A stretch of DNA of 64,000 nucleotides, taken from Apteryx mantelli. Taxonomy: Eukaryota > Chordata > Aves > Apterygiformes > Apterygidae. The DNA is taken from positions 65,499,268 through 65,563,267 of the forward strand of contig NC_089981.1 in assembly GCF_036417845.1 (NCBI RefSeq), in the 5' to 3' direction. The position numbers were made by a program, and so were the translations under genes. The notes beneath the pieces are model-generated. The model searched no databases. It saw only the letters and a program-made list of their open reading frames with translations, and was not told where the DNA came from. Within the stretch, counting starts at the first letter, position 1; the number at the start of each line of letters is the position of its first letter. Below are positions 1-14,400 of this stretch, piece by piece.

Positions 1-3000
1 TCACTTCCTTTCCCTCTATACTATATTGTACAGCACTTAAGGCTGTTACAGATTTTCTCCTTAGCTGGTGTTGAGACGGGTGGCATTCAGAAGCCTGTTT
101 AAATAATCTAAGGGTTACCTAGACTCTTTATTTCAGTCTCATTGTGCATTACAGCCAAATCACCTGAATTCTGTGCAGTTCTAAAGAGCTGGAAAGATAC
201 CTACAGAACGTAAGAAGAGCCCTACAGGTTTATTATACTTTGTGTCAAAATATAAAATGCCCCGAAATACTGAGACAAAGAACGCTCCTGATGCATGAGG
301 TATCACTCTAGCTTTTAGTTATCAAAGATTTAAAAGGGGGGGGGGTAGGAGTTTTTGATAACCCCTGAAGTTATCTAAAGTCATCATTTATTAGATACAG
401 AAAGCAGTCAAAATTACCTACATTAATTCAGTTCTATCCTGTATTTTATGCAACCATCCAAAACAGAAAAAAAATTCAAGTCTATCATTTTGACAGAACA
501 ATAAATGAGCATTTTGCAACTCTTGCTCATTAACATGCTGCACATAAGAGATATGAGGCATCCGGCCTAAATGGCTTGAAGCTGCCAAGATATTTTGCCC
601 GCAAAATCTGAAGGCCCAAGCTGCCAAACCCCCAAGTAACAACACATCCGGTTCCTATATACCCTGGCAGCCAAAGAGTGAGTCAAACTTACCAGAGTGC
701 TTTTCTTATTATATATAAAATGTTTTGCTGAATTTTAGTAACAACTCAACATGGCTTCAGAGTTATTTTAACTTGTGGCCAGTCCCCACATGAATGTCCA
801 AACTGCCTAGCCACAGAAATAACAAGCATAGCAAAGCAAGGTTCAAAGTGTTTTTTCTTAACATTTAAGTCTAAGCTAAATGTTATTCATGCCACATTGC
901 AAATATAAGAGCAAGGACTCCAGTTCTAAAAATAGAAATGGTAGGAAAGTAAGAACTAGCAATGAGTGGTATTACTGCTACCTTTGCCCAAGTGAGAAAC
1001 TCTAGAATGCTTTGAACAGTTAACTGATGATACTTCATAGCACTTAGCTTCACAAAAAGTAGCAACAGAACTCAGCAAGAAAAAGCCTCAGCCTGGAATT
1101 GCACTTTTTTTTTAATAAAGTAAACACAAATAGCACATGGAGAAAATTTCTAAAGCAAAAATAGTAATGCATGGCAAGAGAATTTAGAATCACATTCTGA
1201 AATAAAAGAAAATCTGACAGGGGAATTCAACGAACACTCTCAGCAAATCAGACACTACAGTCCAAGTCTCACGTTCAATACTTCCCATTGTAACATTTAA
1301 CCCTATTTTTAGAGTGGAGCTATAATTTAAACATTATGAGAACCAAAACTGCCTCTCCTCTTCAAAACCCTTGTAGATTTCTGTTTAACAAACATCACTT
1401 AGATAATTTGTTTTGCCACGGCACAGACCCAAGCCTGAATGTATCACATAATTAGGCAGGTTAGAAGAAGCAGTAACACCTTGGCAGGGACAGCAAGAGA
1501 AAGAAGTAGCTGCCAGGAGGACCAATTAGCTAGCTAACTACCTAGTATCAGTCTGAATGTTTTACTTATAGATGCAAACTGACTACTTGGCAAGTTTTCA
1601 GAAAAGGAACCTACCTCCCCGAAGCTACAGCAACCAACAATTTTAAGTACTACCATCCCATGAGAAAAAAAACTTTTAATAACGTGCACTTTAACTGCTG
1701 GGTGAGAGCTACAGTAATAGTCCTTGGGTGGTAAAGTACCATAAATGGTGTCAATTACACCTTAAACACACAAGATAGTGACCATTATTCATGCTCTCCC
1801 TCAACAAATTAGAGGAGTTAAATCTGCAGCAAAAGTTACCTGCTGAAGAATGCCATACATTACATTTTGCTTTCTGAAAGTTTCCTTTAGAGATATATCT
1901 AACAGATGTAAAAAGAGGCAAAAATCTAGTACTTTGTGACCAAGGACAAAGAAGTACCTCATTGTCATAAATGAGATATTTCTTATTTTCTGCCAGTCTG
2001 AATGTGAAGCTTTTCAGTCATCTGCTGCTACCAAAAAGCTGCAGCCTTGCCAGGGCCATATAACTCATTGCAACCAGATGGCATGCTGTCAGTAAAGGAG
2101 GGGCTGCTGTCATTCCAGGACAGAACAATTACTTTCCCTTTGAACTGAGGACAATGTTTTCAATAAAAATCTAAAGCTGTTTAATGCAACTTCCAGTCTG
2201 TCAGACTCCTACTGTGCAACTCCAGGATTCACTAGATTCACAGAAGTGAGACCATTTGTTAAAAACATAGCACAAATCTCTCATAATGGGCATTGATGAT
2301 ATGCAATTAAAAAAACTAAAGAGGCATTCCGAATCTTCTTTAAAAGCTGTTTACATAGGCCTTTTCCATCACAAGTTTTACAGGGAAGGTAGATATACTG
2401 TACTTAGCTTCAGGACACAGATGGCACTAAACAAACCAGATTACTGTTACTTCTTCTTTGTTCTGGCATGCACGTCTTCTGGGTCTGCATTATTGCATCT
2501 CAAAAGCAGGAGTAGCAACATGTGCTCTTGGAAGAAAACTAATAAGTAAGGGTTGTAAAACACAGAGAATTAAACGCCAGCTAGTAGAAAAGCCAGAGGA
2601 GAACCCAAAGTTTTCCGTCTCTTCCAGATCAAACCACTACTAGGCTGACATACCTCTGACAATACTGGATACTGGAGTAACTCAGAGATTTGGATCTTGC
2701 AGTGTAATTAAACAAGTTACAGTCATACGGAGTGTAAGCAAATGGTACCTTCACTTTGATTGATGAAGAAAAGCTGGATGAATTTCATTATATGTTAAAT
2801 AGTCTCCAGAGCTTCAAACTGCCAAATTAAATGCAGCAATTATTTGAACACTCAAAGCATTTTTCTGAGTCTGCTTCCAAACCAAATTTTGACTTTCAGC
2901 TTCCTTTTCTTTCAACAGTACATACTTAATGAAATGGTTTCCTCTTTTCACAACAGCAGAACATTTTGTTCATCTTGGAAAGCCAGAATAACCATCAAGC

Positions 3001-6000
3001 CTGGGAAATTAAAGGTAAACTGCAAGCCCAAGTATAACTATTTTTAGGAGTTGCATATAACATCAGAATAGAATGCAAATGTTCATGTAGTTTCACATCT
3101 AGGATGGTAACACACAAAATCTGTTGAAAATGGATTAAAAGATGGGTTAGCCCAGCTTACTCTTGAGTGATCCTCTACCAAGACCAATTCAGCACTTTTT
3201 TTCTTCATGCAGCAGTTGCCCAAGGAATGCTACTTAGATTCTGTTTTATCTTAAATGTGAATTGCAGCATTAGGAGAAAAAGATATTTTAAAAAGCATGA
3301 TAGAGAAAATGAAGAATAAACAATTAAAAGGTACCTAAAATTTTGCACAGATCTCAACGGACATATTCCCACTCATCAGCTCCACTAGCTGCACTCTGTA
3401 GCTGCTGGCTTACCACTCAGAAGACTCCAAGTAATCAAAAAGCGCAAAAGGCAAAGCACAAAATCTCTTATTCCTCAAAGAAGCACAGCTATGTGTACGA
3501 ACAAAGTTCCACAGGGAAAGAATAAGTTGTCTTTTGTTCTATATGAGCAGGCAATGGTAGGTCTTACCTTGGGATAGCAGTGTCCATCCCCACCAAAACT
3601 TAGTAAACCTAACTGAAAATCTTGGTTTTTCTTTCTTAGTGAAGACATCTAGTGGGGGCATAATGCAGTGGAGACAAGAAGTAAAGAGTTCCCACAGAGA
3701 CAAAGATACAGCTCCATTTTTACTAAGGCTTAAACTCTTTTCAGAGATTGAGCATTTCTTGTGCCTTGTGCAGTAGCCCTCAATGGAGATTTTGCTGGCT
3801 ATCTGCAAGTCCGCAGAGGTAGGCATGCAGCAACTCAGGCTAAGTGCGCCAAGGGCCACGAGAGAAGTTTTCAAGGTCCTTTTCAAGGTAATGGTCATTG
3901 CTTCTATCTTCAAACACATGCCTATTACATATTCTTGTCTTGATAATGAATTATCTCTACTGTTCTTGTTTTGTACAATATTGTTCTAACTCTGCTGTAC
4001 TACACACAGTCTACTACAAAATCTTCTGTTGAGACTCCCACCAGCTATAAAGCATTAGTGCTACCACTGCTGTCTTAGTGAGGGAAGTAGCGAAAGTTAT
4101 GCATTGCATTGTCAGAAACCAGACAATATGTCAATCAGCCAAAAGCCACTGGAACCATTTGCCCCTACACAAAGAAAATACTCTTTCAGAACTACCAGTA
4201 TGAACTAATACATGATGCTTGAAAAAGGAAGCCAAAAACATTAGGCTACACCATACCACAGATGACCAGTTGCTAAGTGTGTCAGCAGGGCACAACCAAG
4301 AAGTATGGCATGTTCAGAACCTTCCTGTTGATCAGCTTTTCTACTATAAGTGACTGAAGTGATATGAATTGCAAATTTACACTGTATCAAATCATGTAAT
4401 ACAACTCCAAGGACAATCACGCCTGAGTAGTTTTGCTGTAGGTTTTACTACGGCTTTTCTAGTTTGTATTTTAGATTTTCCAAATAATCTGAGTTTTCTA
4501 AAGCCAGCAACCAAATTAACCTATTTTATTAATTATATTAAATGACTTAGTCTCTCTTACCACACAGACTGGTATCTGCATTGAGATGTCATTAAATGAA
4601 ACAAGGTAAAAAAACAATACGCAAGGCACCAGTAGTCAACTTTGCTGAGCTTTGTAAAATGAACTTCAGTAAAGTCGTGTGTAGTCCAGATTTTTTAAGG
4701 CTTCATTTTGTGTGCAATATCATGGATTCACAAACCAGCATTATTTTAAAAAACCAGGTATTTTCAGCAGTGTGATACCTTAGCCAATAACTCATCCTTG
4801 AAATTAGTCTATGTATCCTTTCAAATCTCTCTCATTTAAAATACTCCTTCATGCTAGGAGCAACATGTGACTCTTCAGTACAGCTGAAAGACAGTACTAT
4901 TTGTAATTTAATATGAAAACATTTCAGCTGTCATAATACCAGGATGTTTCCTATGCAAGTCTAGCATTTGAGACATGCAATGCATTTATCACTTAAGTGT
5001 GTACACTGTTCTGCCCTTACATACGGTCCATCAGGTTGCCTGTAATGCAACCTGATGCACTGCCCATAATACCCTCCTCACACATTTGTTCTCAGGCTGC
5101 TGAAGAGATTACTGGCCCTCTGAATTCAGAGCTTTTTAATCAGACCATTTCTTTGTTCTACAAGAGACCATACAGTCCTCCAGAGTTCGCAGCTAAAGGG
5201 ACATCATCAGCCTGTTCTGGCTGTGAGCAATTCAGCAAAATGCACGTGTTTACATATTTGAGCCTTTTAACATGGTATTAAGAACCACCGGGTTGGTAGC
5301 ACAGTAACCCTCACAAGGTTTAAACTTAAGCTGCAGAGCTTTTCTTTTGATTTTAAAAGCTGCCCTTTACCTCTGTAAAGATAAGACCATGACATGCAGC
5401 AGGGATATTGAGCCATTATAATCTCAGACTCTCTGTTTAATAATTACAGGAAGCAATTTGCTAACCTCAGGTAGTCTTTGAAGTCTGCACAGGGGGTACC
5501 TAGAGAAGAGAGAGGAATTATTCAGCAGAACATACATTCTCTTAGACCTGCCTCCACAAAAGTTCTGCCGGACTGATTCTTCTGTCAAAACTGGAAATAC
5601 CTGAGCAGCCAAAACCCATTGAGGTTAGAGGCAATATTCAAGAAATGCAGTGAAACAGACTTTGTACATCTGAGTTTTATCTAAGCTTAACATATAAAAA
5701 CTGTCAGAAGGCAAAAGCATTATTTTGCAGAAGTCTGAATAACAAATCAGATAGCACTGTGTATATATATATATATAAAAACACTATATAGCTATGTTAT
5801 TTAGAAAGCAAATCACAATTCTCATTTACATTTACACAAGCTTTTACCTTATGTAAGAGAGCATGCAAACTAAAATGAAATGCTCACATTGTTTACTGTG
5901 AGCAACCCACTGATTTTAAAGTTACAAAAACTACCAAATAGTAAATCCGTATTGCATAAATAATTCATATGAGTTAACCATGTAAAAGAGAACCTCATCC

Positions 6001-6570
6001 CAAAACATAATGCCACAAACTTGTAATTTATTCCAAGAACTCAGGCGCAAGAGATGGGAAAGCATAATATAGTCTTGCCATTTCTCTGCATATTCAAAAT
6101 GCATTGCATATAAAAAAAAAAATTGCCTTTTAAAGCCTCAGGAAAGGACTTCCTGCCAACAAGGTTGCTGTTACCAGATTATTAATGACTATTAGAGTTA
6201 AGTTCAGCTGTTGGAGTGCTTTTTTATTCATTTTTCAATAGCAACAATGGTCTACCAGGTCAAAGTCAGGCACTGCAAAAATAGTGACTATCTCTACTTT
6301 GTTTGCACAATGGAGAAAAAAAGTCCTATGCTGTTCATGTGTTCAGTGCTACTCTTTACAGGAAATCCACCTAGACATAAGTAGTAGAATTTGATGTCTC
6401 TGGTCAAAGAGAATCTTGTCCAAGGCCAAAGAAAATCATTGTCTGCTGTGAATGGCTGTCAGAGACACAAAGGCCCCTTTCCACTTAAAGAAGTATTCAA
6501 GATACTGCTTGGTTTGACAGAGCTGATCAAAAGTTATCCATCAACACTATTTTACCACAAAAAAACATTA

Positions 6571-6606
6571 GAGTGCGTGTGTGCATGCGTGCGCGTGTGT
6601 GTGTGT
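6571..6606 (+). repeat. GT/GC alternating microsatellite
   Basis: An alternating purine-pyrimidine tract of GTGTGCATGCGTGCGCGTGT type ends in a short pure GT run. It could adopt left-handed DNA, but no function is implied. Confidence 0.85.
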
Positions 6607-9600
6607 AAGTAAAATAAGACTGAACATAAAATTATTTCATATGCAAAGGATTGCACAGCTCTTCATGGGACCAACAACTCATGGTCTTGTACCTGATTAG
6701 ACTTATCTCCTCTGATATGTTCAAAGACCTGTAGAACATGCTGTAGTGGGAGACTAGTCTGATGAAGGGATCCAGCAGGGAGGATTTGACATCTTAACTA
6801 CATCCCCCATAAGACACCACAGTAACTTTTCACACAGAGCATTTTCAGTGGTTGAATTTCTGCTGAAAGAAACTCAAGTTCTCTTTAGAATATCACAGCT
6901 AAATAGAATAGCTATACAGATAGGACCAAATAACTGTCCTGTGAGAGAAAGCAAGAGCAACACCACACTACTAGCTCAGTTTTACCTGGCATGGGCCAAG
7001 GGATCTGCTGAGGAACAGCAGCATTGCCTCCAGCTTGTGTTTTTTTTTTTTTTTCTTTTTACACAGGGGATAATCAAGAAAGCAATCTGTGAAATATAAC
7101 AAATAGGGGTAATAATTTTTCACGATTGTTTAGTTTTAAGTTTACTTCATGTCCATGTTTAATTATACCTTGCTTACTGGATCTGCATTATTGCCACATA
7201 GCTGAAATTCACTGCATTCTAATAACTACGAACTACAACCATCTTTATTTTGAAGTTGAATATAAAAAGCATTGGTTCAAGTGAATCAATAATTTTAAAG
7301 AACAAAATTAGAGCTATCACTCCAGAGTAGAAAAGTTAAGTTTGTGTTGCCTGGGTACATGTATTATCAAAGTCTGTATATTAACTGCTGAAAGGATTTG
7401 TAGGACTGGTGTTAATACTACTTACACATTAGCACATGTAGTTGCATTATTATCACAAAGGTATAATCATGAAAACATATTCAGAGTCATTGCACAGACA
7501 GCTATAAATATCCTGCTTGGCACTAATTCTTGTGACTTGCTGAGAAGAGAGAGAGAAGAAATGTGTGCTCATCAGACTATTTTTTTTGAACTCATCATGG
7601 CATCTCCACCACAGAAGATGGAAACATGAAAAAATTAATACAATTTCAACAGAACTCGATTTGCCAAGTTAAAGGGATTCTAGAGAAAAGAAGGTATTTT
7701 AAAGCTTTTATTTTCTTTTTTATTATGATGCCTTGGACATCAGAAATCAAAAAGGATCTTTGCTCTTAAAATCTCAAGAATAAGACAAAGCATCAGTGAA
7801 GAAGAGATAGAAGGAAACAGATTCAAACCTTTGTACAATGCAGATAGGCTGGCAGGCCTTCGTGACAGAATGAGAAGTCATAGAGGGCAGGAACATCATG
7901 AACACATACAAACACCACATTTCTTTACAAGCTAAGGAATGTGCAAGCTTCAGCAAAGCATGTTATAAAAAAGCATGTTATAAAAGGGATGTTTATAATC
8001 TACTTCCACGGAGACAGTTCAGTAGCTTTACAACATAGAAACAATGAGCGTGAACTATATTTACCATCTGTTTTAAGCCAATTATTTTTCTACAATGGAA
8101 GCCAGTATCAAAGTTAACTGTTCTTTTGGATTTTAAATCACAATGCAAGGAAGAAAAAAATGTTGTTTGCCTGTGTATTACAAGAGCAGATCATGAAGGA
8201 TATAGCCTCTTCAAACTTTTCAGTCAGGACATGTTGCAAATAACTTAGTGGTCACCTAGTTTCAGCTAACATTACCAACATAAAATATCCGACAGAACCA
8301 GAGAGACTGTCACCTCCAGCTGAATACCTGTCATAAGAACAGCAAATAAGCCCGCTTTCACGTTTTAAGGCAGTTATAATAAATATGCAAGCATAACAAA
8401 AAGGAAACGTTAGATATAAAAGACCTATTCAATTTCAGCTTAAGTGTGAGAAGAAAAAAGGTGTCAACTTTGTAAGAAGAAATCCTTCCATCTCTGAAGC
8501 ACGTTTACAGTGGTAGCATAAAATCTCCTCTCAAGGTACCCACCTTCAAAAGATAAAAGGCAAATAACATCTATTGTACTAGCATATATAGTTAGCATGA
8601 GTTCTGCCATGCTACCATTGTTATGCTGGAGGACATCCCATATTATACAGCCTAGATGTTCTCCACACATATAAGACCAGCCCACTAGAAACACTGTAGT
8701 AAGCCACACTTCCTTTCCATCCAAGAGTATACCAAAAAGCTGTAGCGCACATCTAAATATACCCACCACCATCGTTTTTCCAAGAATACTCATAATGCTC
8801 CAGTTAAATAGGCCTGCTCTACACAGACAATGACCTACATACCAAAATCAATGGACTCAACCAATACCTTAGGGCACAATCACCACAGTCAGCGGGCTAT
8901 AAGCTACAACTTTTTTTTTTTTTTTTAAGGAATTTTCTCCAAGGGGAAAAAAAAAGACCAAAAAGATATCAAGTACTCACACTTAGGAGCAATTATTTTG
9001 CAACTCCAGCAACTGGTCTTTGAGATGCTAGCTTCTCTGTGGATTCTGTCTAGCTTGCTATAAAACCAAAATTTTGACTGCATTGTTTTTCAAGTTTCAC
9101 ATTAAATCTGCAGAGAAGTACAAGGCTATACAACACCCACAACCCCTTTTCTGTTCTTCTGAAACTCAAAGCCAGTTCAGCCAGACAGAGGAATTTGTAC
9201 ATCAAGAAAGTCACAGAGAATGAGGTAGCCATGATAAGAAACAGTTCTTCAGTGCAGATTAATTGCAGATGACTGGCAAAAATCCTCTCCCTCATTCCCC
9301 CACCAGGTGACAGAAGAAAAGAAGTTGCAGCTGCATCAGTCACTGTACTGTTTGTAACTATAAAATCAGATGCGTGTGGGAAGTGTGCAAGTCCAAGAAA
9401 CACTATTTGACATAAGTCAGTGGATTGATCACATTCCATGTCACCACCTTAAAAGTTTACATCTTCATCATTCCTGAAGCAGTCAGAATAACACTTGAAT
9501 TCCAGCAAAGCAAGGCTTGATATTCAGTAGAAGAAATATATTAGACATCTGTAGTGTCCAGCTATGGTTAGAAATAGCCAGTAATCAGTTTAGTCTAAAA

Positions 9601-10356
9601 AGATAGAGGTAGTACATCTAGTCTCTTAACTGGACAGTGAGCAAGGCCGGGGGGTGGGATGTGTTTAAGCATCCTATTCTTTGGACAACTTCTTTGGGAG
9701 ATTTTAGTCATAAATATTGGAGTACACTCTTCTGACCAAAATGAAAACAGCTTTATAGTGAAGCAATGCCAGGAGCGTTCTGAAACAGCCTCCATGAGCT
9801 TGACGATCATAACGAGACCCTACACAAGAGTAAGCTCTCACCAGTTACTGATGTTGTAAGGTATTATGAGAACAGTTTCATCTTTGTCCTAGCAATCTGA
9901 AAATCCAGGGAAAACCGGTGGACAGACCACTTTTACTAACAGTCTTTTGGTAGGAGGATCCCTTAAGGGATAATACAGAGAATCAACAGGTTAGTCCTGA
10001 ATATCTACTTTTCCTCAGTGGTATTAGACTTAGTCTCATGGAATGGAGCACAGTAGCTTCTGAAAGTGTTTTTCTCCAACATGATTTTGATATAGCTCCC
10101 AATGGTGCTACAGACATCACCTAACAGAAGTAGCAATGGGAGAGGCAGAATGTGTGAGCATGTATGTGCTCCTTACTAATCTGTCCTGGAATTAAGTAAT
10201 TTATTATTTCCACTAGGAAGGAGCTCTTTATATGGAAAGTTTGTGTATGAAGCCACTGAGAATTTAAAGGCAGCATCTGAATCTTTCACAGAATGTAAGC
10301 TTCATCTTTTTGGTGAAAAGCTTGATCCATTTCCATAAGAGGTCCTGTACAATATC

Positions 10357-11405
10357 TCAGATCACAGAACCACAGAATGGTTGAGGTTGGAAGGGACCTC
10401 TGGAGATCATCTAGTCCAATCCCCCTGCTCAAGCAGGGTCACCTAGAGCATGCTGCACAGGACTGTCCAAACAGCTTTTGAATATCTCCAAGAAAGGAGA
10501 CTACACAACCTCTCTGAGCAACCTGTTCCAGTGCTCTGTCACCCTCACAGTGAAAAAGTTTTTCCTTATGTTCAGATGGAATTGTCTGTGTTTCAGTTTG
10601 TGCCTGTTGCCTCGCGTCCTGTCACTGGGCACCACTGAAAAGAGTCTGGCCCCATCCTCTCTACACCCTCCCTTCAGATACTTATATAAATTGATAAGAT
10701 CCCCCCTCAGTCTTCTCTTTTCCGGGCTGAACAGGCCCAGCTTTCTCAGCCTTTCCTCATATAAAAGATGCTCCAGTCCCTTCATCATCTTAGTAGCCCT
10801 CCGCTGGACTTGCTCCAGTAGCTCCATGTCTCTCTTGTATTGGGGAGCAAACCTGGACACAGTACTCCAGATGCGACCTCACCAGGACTGAGTAGAGGGG
10901 GAGGATTACCTCCCTCAACCTGCTGGCAACACTCTTCCTAATGCAGCCCAGGACACCATCGGCCTTCTTGGCCACAAGGGCACATTGCTGGCTCATGGTC
11001 AGCTTGTTGTCCACTAGGACTCCCAGGGCCTTCTCTGCAGAGCTACTTTCCAGAGAGAAGGTCATCCCCCAGCCTGTACTGGTAAATGGGGTTATTCCTC
11101 CCTAGGTGCAGGACCTTGTATTTCCCTTTGTTGAACTTCATGAGGTTCCTCCCTGCCCACCTCTCCAGCCTGTCGAGCTCCCTCTGGATGGTAGCACAGC
11201 CCTCTGCTGTATCAGTCATTCCTCCCAGTTTTCTATCACCATCAAATTTGCTGAGGGTGCACTCTGTCCCTTCATCCAGGTCATTGACAAGTAAGTTGAA
11301 CAACACTGGACCCAGTACTGACCCCTGGGGGACACTGCTAGCTACAGGCCTCCAACTAGACTTTGCACCACTGATCATAACCCTCTGAGCTCTGCCATTC
11401 AGATC
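10357..11405 (-). mobile_element. CR1 LINE, 5'-truncated, with decayed reverse transcriptase
   Basis: The plus strand begins with CACAGAATGGTTGAGG and TTGGAAGGGACCTCTGGAG, the reverse complement of the typical CR1 3' end, and continues to a break after CTCTGCCATTCAG. Translated on the minus strand it gives the end of the reverse transcriptase in three overlapping frames: 11378-11043 (VPQGSVLGPVLFN), 11065-10790 ([14 protein letters not shown]) and 10860-10501 ([19 protein letters not shown]). At least two frameshifts separate these. The catalytic FADD motif reads FDGD, so it is inactive. The 7-base sequence TCAGATC occurs at both edges (10357-10363 and 11399-11405) and may be a target-site duplication. 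The element is in the same orientation as SPTLC2. Confidence 0.95.
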
Positions 11406-14400
11406 TCTCCTTTAATGTCAAAGATGCTTATAGCTAAGAAATTCAGCTCACAAAGCTATTTGATTACCCATATCTGCCTGTACATGTTATGCCAGCCATA
11501 TTTGTCCTTCTCCAGTGATCTCTCAGATTTACCCTGAAACTCTGCAGTACTTTCAACAGGAAAGATGTTTAGCTTTCCCATGTTAGTAAGTTGTATTTGG
11601 CAAGCAGTGCCTGGTAGCCTGCCACCTGGAACTGCAGTGAGGTAGAAGAGTAGGCTTTGTGCCCAAAAAGGCTCAAACCCTGGAGGCCTTGTCTTTGCTG
11701 TGACTTTTATAGACTTGCTTTTCCTGCACTGCTGTATTTTCCAAGGATCCTGGAAAGATCAAAGCTGTGCCTGTAAAACTCACAATTGTCTCCACAATGC
11801 CAGGTCCTGAACAAAGGAGGTTACTTGTGAGAAATATAGCAATAATTCTAGAAGAAGCACAGAAATTATTTTCCGTAAAGATTGGAGGCACTAAACTTTT
11901 TGCTTCCAGTTCTTGATATAAGCAGTTGTTAAGACATCTTACAAGCTGGCAGGCAACATGAACCTGAGAAGTATGCATCTACTGTAATCTTTCTCCCACG
12001 TGGACAGCCTTGTACCTACATCTTTTTCACTGAGCAGCAATACTACCTGAGCACTAATAAAAGCTCACTCATGACAGCAAGAAACTCTACAGATTGATTT
12101 ACCCTGTTCTTGACAAGGTAAATTGGCTTGAGCTGAACCCTACTGTTGAAGCTAGATCGCAACAGAACCTGAACAATCTCATTTAAAGTTGTCTCAGATC
12201 TCTCCACTGGTCACATGCTTTCAAAACATATATTAATTAGCATGCACATTTTTCAGACAGCTGCTTCCTTCAGAGGTGAAATCTGTCCTATCTAAGAAAA
12301 TGTATTAATTCTGGGAAATAAGGAAACATCTGCACACCAGTAAAAGTTAAAATGCACATGTTACATTGTGTTAGATTAACTGTACTCATATGAAGTGGAT
12401 GGCACAGACTGACCCGGTGCCAGTCACATTTTATATCAGAACACATTAAAGTAGACAAAGATATTGGTCTGTGAGATCCCTGTAGGCTCATGTACCCGCT
12501 CACAGTCCACAGAGAGAGGTTTAATTACAAACTGTTGCTTGTTTCCAAAGAAACTAGAAACAATTACATTATAAGCACTTCACAGAATGAAATTTTGCCA
12601 TGTGTCTTTAAATTGCAGACACTATTGTGATACTGGTATCAGTTTTTATATGCAGAAAGTTGCTTCATTTACCAGGGCTGATGACAGGAAGTGGTGCTTA
12701 GGTGAGCCATTCAGGTATTTCCAAAAATTCTGCTCTAGCACATTACACATCACGTTAGGAACCATGAACTCACTATCATGCTGACCAAAAGACAGAATGC
12801 ACATCACCTCATCTGCTCTTACTTCTGTTCATATGGTTTACTTTAGCATTCACATTGACTTATGAACATCTTAGGAAAAACTGCTGCTAACAGCACATGC
12901 TAGTTAGCTGCTACTCAGTGTTTTTTTCTTTCTGGGTATGAGCAGCATGCTAGAAACATGCTGTAGAAAGATGGCACCTCAAGTGTTATTGAAAGTACAA
13001 AGCAATCCACACATTTAAATCAAATGTAACATAAGAAATGAAGAAAAACAAAAATACTTCAAGTGAAGCCACATTCCTAAACTGTATTTCTACTTTGACA
13101 GATCAGTGTTTAGGCTATGTAGATCTGGGATGACAGCTCACACCTGAATAGAAATAGCAAGAGCTGGAATGTTATGAGAACAAAGTGGGTGTACAGTTAT
13201 AAAGCTTTATGAGCTCTTGCATAAACACCACTATGTTGATTAAAGTCCAGAAGAAGAGGAACTAAAGAATTCTGGCATTCCAATGCAAAACAAAGGGTAC
13301 AGCTTTGTTAACATCTGTAAACAGTCTTCAAAGCACCAAAGGCTGGAAGAGTTTTCTTGCTCAGCCCAGGTTAAAGCAATTTTTCTGGAGGATTGCCATG
13401 CTCTGTGGGAGGGAGGTAGGGGTGCAGCAACAAGCTGGATTTAAAAGATCCCCAGCTGGAAGCACAAATACAGAGAGTGATGTTTAAAACTGTCAGTCCC
13501 CTGGGGAGAAGCAGGAAATTCTCTTTATGACCCCCAGAGTATTTGTTTTTCCAACAGTTCTCCAGCTCAGCTTGAGATTCTCAAGGGCAGCAACAAAAAA
13601 AAAGTTTTCACTTTGCTCACATTAGTTTTGACTGGTCCCCGGGTTCCCAAGGTGATAATTTAACACCTCATTAACAAGTGCATTATTGGAGGAAATTCAA
13701 ATGAACCAATTTTAATGCTAATTGAATGTTTTCAATTCAGCCTGCACAAGGAGTTTTTATTCCCCTTTCAAGTACAACAGCAGCCACTGCTACCATTTGT
13801 GGATCTACTACACACGATGACAAGGTACAAACTGCATTTATAAATATGCTATCAGTTACTTAAAATTCAATAACCAAGCGATATAATGTGGGCTATTCCT
13901 TCATTACTACTGACATTTTACATCTGCATATACTTCTGACTTGTCTTTAGAAGGAAAATAGGAATTTTACAAAATGTTCAACTTGAAGAAACCTACTAAA
14001 GATGAGGCGGATGATTTAGCTGTTGAGGTCATATCTTCATATCTTGAGGGCCTGACTAAGCACATGGAGGTTAACACACTAATTGTAGTCTCTTCTCCAC
14101 TAGAATCTAAGCAGGCCAGGCTTAGCATTGTTTCCAACATGCTGCTCTCCATGCATATTAACAGTATAGAAATGACTGTCTTCTAAACAGTTGAATTAGT
14201 CTCAATTTTCTGCCAACACAGCTGTACATTCTTATTCCCTGTTGTCTATAATTAGTTTAACTACCTTTTCTGATTCAGTTCACAAGTTTGTTGCACATAG
14301 CAATGTCAAGACTAGAAATCCAGTTGTTGGTTTTTTTTTGTACTGTTATAACGGACTAATTGTAATCAGCTACTAGCTCTTCACAACTGAGCCCCTCAAA

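Noticed and set aside
7956..7987. Tandem copy of GCATGTTATAAAA
   Set aside because: This is a simple two-copy slippage duplication.
10450..11388. Plus-strand open frames opposite the CR1
   Set aside because: They are antisense shadows of the CR1 reverse transcriptase remnants.
13681..13740. AT-rich block with homeodomain-like TAATG/CTAATTGAA words and a 7-base-arm inverted repeat
   Set aside because: It has the flavour of a conserved enhancer, but such words are frequent in AT-rich introns and conservation cannot be judged from one sequence.
13974..14186. 70-codon plus-strand open frame with a clean appearance (MFNLKKPTKDEADD...)
   Set aside because: No family is recognised and there are no flanking splice or promoter signals. 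The length is within chance for this sequence.
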